The notes under the pieces are model-generated. The model ran no database searches. It was not told where the DNA came from and was given only the letters and a program-made list of their open reading frames with translations. The translations under genes and the position numbers were made by a program. A stretch of DNA of 64,000 nt from Heyndrickxia sporothermodurans (GTDB lineage: Bacteria > Bacillota > Bacilli > Bacillales > Bacillaceae_C): contig BORH01000004.1 in assembly GCA_018333075.1 (NCBI GenBank), forward strand, positions 369,302 to 433,301. The letters are read 5' to 3'. This document shows positions 56,290 to 64,000 of this stretch, one piece after another (the first letter of the stretch is position 1; each line of letters opens with the position of its first letter).

Positions 56290-57315
56290 ATGTACTCTTT
56301 AATTGAGCTTCAAAAAAAATTATTGCCTGATTTGCTTTCCATTATGCAAAAACGATACCACATATTACGATCTATCCACTATATGGAGCCTGTTGGAAGA
56401 AGAACATTAGCCCAGGTCCTTGGACTCTCCGAGCGTGTTTTACGTAGTGAAGTTGAGTTTTTAAATGATCAAAAATTAATTACCGTTAAAACAAGTGGAA
56501 TGTCTGTATCTGAGCAGGGAATATCTATCTTACACGGATTAGATGGCATGATGAGAGAAATCTCAGGTATTAATGAAATGGAACAACGATTAAAAGAAGA
56601 GTTGAACCTTCAAGAGGTAGTGATTGTCCCAGGAGATAGTGATGAAGCACCATGGATTAAGCAAGAGCTTGGAAGAGCATGTGTAAAAAGAATGAAGAAG
56701 CGTCTAGTTGAAGAAAATATTATTGCTGTTGCCGGTGGAACTACAATGGCAACTGTTGCTGAAGCATTAACATCAAGCTTTGGTGAGGAAGCTAATGTTT
56801 TATTCGTCCCTGCTAGAGGTGGAATCGGAGAAGATGTAAAAAATGAAGCCAATTCTGTTTGTGCAAGGATGGCAGAAAATACGGGTTCAAAGCATCGCGT
56901 CTTATATATACCCGATCAAGTTAGTGATGAGGTTTATCAATCCTTTGTAAAAGAGCCAATTATTATTGAAGTCCTAAATTTAATTAAAAAGGCAAACATG
57001 GTTTTACATGGAATTGGGGATGCTAATGTAATGGCAAAGCGTCGCAAAACGAAGGATGAAGATATGAAAATTATCACTGATGGTCATGCTGTAGGAGAGG
57101 CTTTCGGTTATTATTTTAACGAAGCTGGCGAGGTTGTACATAAAGTACCTACAGTTGGATTAAAACTAAATGATCTTTCAACAATTGAACATGTCCTTGC
57201 AGTTGCTGGTGGAGCTTCAAAAGCTAAAGCGATAAAGGCTTGCATGAAAAGCGCTACTAAATCAACCGTTTTAATTACGGATGAAGGTGCAGCAAAAAAA
57301 ATTCTAGATTTTTAG
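56290..57315 (+). CDS. cggR: Central glycolytic genes regulator CggR
   Basis: 341-residue SorC/DeoR-type repressor of the cggR-gapA-pgk-tpiA-gpmI-eno operon. N-terminal helix-turn-helix (RTLAQVLGLSERVLRSEVEFL) and a sugar-phosphate-binding domain with 'VPARGGIGEDVKNEAN' and 'VAGGASKAKAI', where fructose-1,6-bisphosphate acts as inducer in B. subtilis. ATG 56290 follows AAGGGA. Its operator is directly upstream. Confidence 0.95.
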   Translation: MYSLIELQKKLLPDLLSIMQKRYHILRSIHYMEPVGRRTLAQVLGLSERVLRSEVEFLNDQKLITVKTSGMSVSEQGISILHGLDGMMREISGINEMEQRLKEELNLQEVVIVPGDSDEAPWIKQELGRACVKRMKKRLVEENIIAVAGGTTMATVAEALTSSFGEEANVLFVPARGGIGEDVKNEANSVCARMAENTGSKHRVLYIPDQVSDEVYQSFVKEPIIIEVLNLIKKANMVLHGIGDANVMAKRRKTKDEDMKIITDGHAVGEAFGYYFNEAGEVVHKVPTVGLKLNDLSTIEHVLAVAGGASKAKAIKACMKSATKSTVLITDEGAAKKILDF

Positions 57316-57324
57316 TTTTTCCTT

Positions 57325-57348
57325 TTCAAAAGGGTTCTCTCTTTTGAA
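57325..57348 (+). promoter_or_regulatory. Hairpin between cggR and gapA, possible mRNA processing/stability element
   Basis: TTCAAAAG (57325-57332) and CTTTTGAA (57341-57348) form a perfect 8-bp stem without a T run. In B. subtilis the cggR-gapA transcript is cleaved just upstream of a stem-loop that protects gapA mRNA; this hairpin is in the same place. Confidence 0.55.
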
Positions 57349-57392
57349 ATGATATAAATATTTTTAATTGATAATTTAAGGAGGAAATATAA

Positions 57393-58400
<1,008 letters not shown>

Positions 58401-58508
58401 AATAATATAGATTTTATTTTTAAATATCGCAAACTAATGATATATTTTTCTTGAACCATTTTCATTAGGAAGCAGAAAATTCTGCTATACCTTGATGAGA
58501 TGGACAAA

Positions 58509-58540
58509 GGGGAGCGGGGAACAATCCCCCTCCTTTTTTA
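58509..58540 (+). terminator. Hairpin with T run between gapA and pgk
   Basis: GGAG-C-GGGGA (58511-58520) pairs with TCCCC-CTCC (58525-58533) around ACAA with one bulged C, then six T. It should be a partial terminator, lowering pgk-to-eno transcription relative to gapA. Confidence 0.8.
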
Positions 58541-58585
58541 CATAGTTTAAAGATGTTTGAATAGTTAAAAGGAGGCTAAATACGA

Positions 58586-59770
58586 ATGAACAAGAAGTCT
58601 ATTAAAGATATCGACTTAAATGGGAAACGTGTTTTTTGTCGTGTTGATTTTAATGTTCCATTACAGAACGGTAATGTAACCGATGATACGAGAATTCGTG
58701 CTGCTATACCAACGATTAAATATTTAATCGAACAAGGAGCTAAAGTCATTTTAGCAAGTCATCTTGGCCGTCCAAAAGGCAAGGTTGTTGAAGAGTTAAG
58801 ATTAACTCCTGTTGCCAAACGATTAAGTGAGTTGTTAAAAAAAGATATTCGTAAATCAAATGAAGCTTATGGTGAAATTGCTAAAGCTGAAATAGACAAA
58901 CTAGGTAATGGAGATGTACTCCTTTTAGAAAATGTTCGTTTTTACCCTGGTGAAGAGAAAAATGATCCTGAGCTTGCACGAAGCTTTGCAGAATTAGCGG
59001 ATGTTTATGTGAACGATGCGTTTGGTGCAGCACACCGTGCACATGCCTCTACTGAAGGAATTGCACAATATATGCCAGCTGTTGCAGGCTTCTTAATGGA
59101 AAAGGAGCTAGAAGTTCTTGGTAAAGCTCTTTCTAATCCTGAACGTCCATTTACTGCAATTATTGGTGGAGCAAAAGTTAAAGATAAAATCGGTGTTATT
59201 GATCACTTGCTTGATAAGGTGGATAACCTAATTATTGGTGGTGGTCTTGCCTATACATTTATAAAGGCAAAAGGCTATGAAATCGGAAAATCATTACTAG
59301 AAGAAGATAAAATAGAATTAGCCAAATCTTTTATGGAAAAAGCTAAACAGAAAAATGTGAAATTCTATATGCCTGTAGATGCTATTGTTGCTGATGATTT
59401 CTCTGATTCAGCAAATAAAAAGGTAGTTTCTATAGAAGAGATTCCAGCTGATTGGGAAGCATTAGATATTGGTCCTAAAACGGTAGAAATTTACCGTGAT
59501 GTAGTGAATCAATCGAAGCTTGTTATTTGGAATGGACCAATGGGTGTGTTCGAATTAGATTCCTTTGCAAATGGGACAAAAGGTGTTGCAAATGCGCTAG
59601 CGGAAGCAGCCAATACATATTCTGTAATTGGTGGCGGAGATTCTGCGGCAGCTGTTGAAAAATTTGATCTTGCAGATAAAATGAGCCATATATCAACTGG
59701 CGGTGGTGCCTCTCTTGAGTTTATGGAAGGAAAAGTTCTTCCAGGTGTAGCTGCACTAAATGATAAATAG
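58586..59770 (+). CDS. pgk: Phosphoglycerate kinase
   Basis: 394-residue glycolytic kinase making ATP from 1,3-bisphosphoglycerate. Substrate-binding 'RVDFNVPL' and 'SHLGRPKG', hinge and nucleotide region '[12 protein letters not shown]', and C-terminal '[12 protein letters not shown]'. AAAGGAGG precedes ATG 58586. It stands 185 bp after gapA, across a hairpin terminator. Confidence 0.97.
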   Translation: MNKKSIKDIDLNGKRVFCRVDFNVPLQNGNVTDDTRIRAAIPTIKYLIEQGAKVILASHLGRPKGKVVEELRLTPVAKRLSELLKKDIRKSNEAYGEIAKAEIDKLGNGDVLLLENVRFYPGEEKNDPELARSFAELADVYVNDAFGAAHRAHASTEGIAQYMPAVAGFLMEKELEVLGKALSNPERPFTAIIGGAKVKDKIGVIDHLLDKVDNLIIGGGLAYTFIKAKGYEIGKSLLEEDKIELAKSFMEKAKQKNVKFYMPVDAIVADDFSDSANKKVVSIEEIPADWEALDIGPKTVEIYRDVVNQSKLVIWNGPMGVFELDSFANGTKGVANALAEAANTYSVIGGGDSAAAVEKFDLADKMSHISTGGGASLEFMEGKVLPGVAALNDK

Positions 59771-59782
59771 GTAAAACTTTAA

Positions 59783-62108
<2,326 letters not shown>

Positions 62109-62138
62109 AAATAAAAATAAAAATAAGTTAGGAGATAA

Positions 62139-63437
<1,299 letters not shown>

Positions 63438-63450
63438 TTTAATTTAAAAA

Positions 63451-63479
63451 AACTGCCGGAGCTACTCCGGCGGTTTTTT
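63451..63479 (+). terminator. Terminator of the glycolytic operon
   Basis: GCCGGAG (63455-63461) pairs with CTCCGGC (63465-63471), extended by AACT/GGTT, then T run. The most GC-rich stem in the window. Confidence 0.95.
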
Positions 63480-63612
63480 ATACAAAGTAATATTTGAATT
63501 TTTAAAATTATTTCCAATGAATGCTTTGATACATGAAAATTTCGTTGTGTACAAGTGTAAATTATGGTACATTAAAAATACGTTTATATGTCCGATTTGG
63601 AGGTGGGTCTTC

Positions 63613-63846
63613 ATGCATACTTTATTTATGACTTTATTAGTGATTGATGCTATTGCGTTAATTATTGTTGTATTATTGCAGTCAGGAAAAAGTGCTGGTT
63701 TGTCAGGGGCGATTTCTGGTGGTGCTGAACAGCTATTTGGAAAACAGAAAGCACGTGGTATGGATTTAGTTTTACACAGAATTACAGTTGTTCTAGCGAC
63801 ATTATTTATCTTATTGGCATTAGCCGTATCCTATTTTGGTATCTAA
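63613..63846 (+). CDS. secG: Preprotein translocase subunit SecG
   Basis: 77-residue subunit of the SecYEG channel, with two membrane helices and the conserved '[30 protein letters not shown]' region in the cytoplasmic loop. Start ATG 63613 follows GGAGGTG; the frame reaches back to 63517 but that extension lacks a ribosome site and is not conserved. Confidence 0.95.
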   Translation: MHTLFMTLLVIDAIALIIVVLLQSGKSAGLSGAISGGAEQLFGKQKARGMDLVLHRITVVLATLFILLALAVSYFGI

Positions 63847-63880
63847 TCATGTAAAATCACCTGACTGACTAATTAAACTG

Positions 63881-63932
63881 TACCCTATAGAGTAGACACT
63901 TAAAAAAAGTCTACCTAAAGGGTATTTTTTTG
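63881..63932 (+). terminator. Terminator after secG
   Basis: TACCCT (63881-63886) with AGGGTA (63919-63924), and an inner GTAGAC / GTCTAC stem, followed by seven T. Confidence 0.85.
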
Positions 63933-63970
63933 TATAATAAAGAAAAATATGGGGATTGGGGAATGTCCAA

Positions 63971-64000
63971 ATGAGTAAAAAGGTGTTTACAGAGAGAGAA
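63971..64000 (+). CDS. Start of an unidentified gene (3' partial)
   Basis: Ten codons from ATG 63971 (MSKKVFTERE), with TTGGGGA upstream and a TATAAT at 63933-63938 after the secG terminator. Too short to identify. In B. subtilis a carboxylesterase gene and rnr follow secG, but these ten residues match neither N-terminus that I know. Confidence 0.5.
   Translation, partial: MSKKVFTERE

Noticed and set aside
63517-63612. N-terminal extension of secG
   Set aside because: It would put 32 unconserved residues ahead of the normal SecG start, which has its own GGAGGTG.

Overview
The window is chromosomal DNA of a low-GC Gram-positive bacterium of the family Bacillaceae. Gene order is the main evidence. 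csbA-uvrB-uvrA, yvlA/B/D-hprK-lgt-yvoD-ppaX-yvoF, yvcD-trxB-yvcI-rapZ-glmR-whiA-crh, clpP, sigL and cggR-gapA-pgk-tpiA-gpmI-eno-secG all follow the Bacillus subtilis arrangement. The regulatory sites agree: a CggR operator, a CtsR box, a sigma-W promoter and a CzrA-type operator. I do not name a species.

Layout. (1) 1-3.1 kb: end of a phosphate uptake operon (pstA partial, two pstB genes, phoU). (2) 3.2-5.9 kb: zinc/cadmium resistance pair (CzrA-like repressor, CadA-like P-type ATPase). (3) 6.1-8.4 kb: HD-domain 5'-deoxynucleotidase, csbA, and a three-gene ECF sigma factor operon. (4) 8.4-13.8 kb: repeat-bearing spacer, then uvrBA. (5) 13.9-38.9 kb: a 25-kb AT-rich wall teichoic acid island with galE, four proteins carrying a CDP-glycerol glycerophosphotransferase module (two fused to a glycosyltransferase), a TagE-like glucosyltransferase, two tagD copies, tagB, tagF, two GT2 proteins, a repeat-rich surface glucosaminidase and the tagGH exporter. 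(6) 39.0-41.8 kb: sigma-W-type yvlABD operon and a SPOR-domain amidase. (7) 42-53.4 kb: hprK to crh. (8) 53.4-56.2 kb: clpP, tRNA-Arg(CCG), sigL and a thioredoxin-fold protein. (9) 56.3-63.5 kb: the lower-glycolysis operon, then secG and the first ten codons of an unidentified gene.

How it fits together. The island can plausibly make CDP-glycerol (TagD), prime (TagB) and polymerise (TagF) poly(glycerol phosphate), decorate it (TagE-like, TarS-like, GalE sugars) and export it (TagGH). tagO, tagA and mnaA are not here and must lie elsewhere. The large glucosaminidase carries GW/SH3-like repeats of the type that bind teichoic acid, so substrate and binder are encoded together. hprK, crh, glmR, rapZ and cggR place carbon-flux control next to glycolysis.

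Most unusual: the two fusion transferases, the near-identical tagD pair around tagB, three 462-bp tandem repeats in the glucosaminidase with a structured leader, two long gene-free stretches inside the island, and interspersed plus 83-bp tandem repeats outside it. I found no CRISPR array, insertion sequence or prophage.
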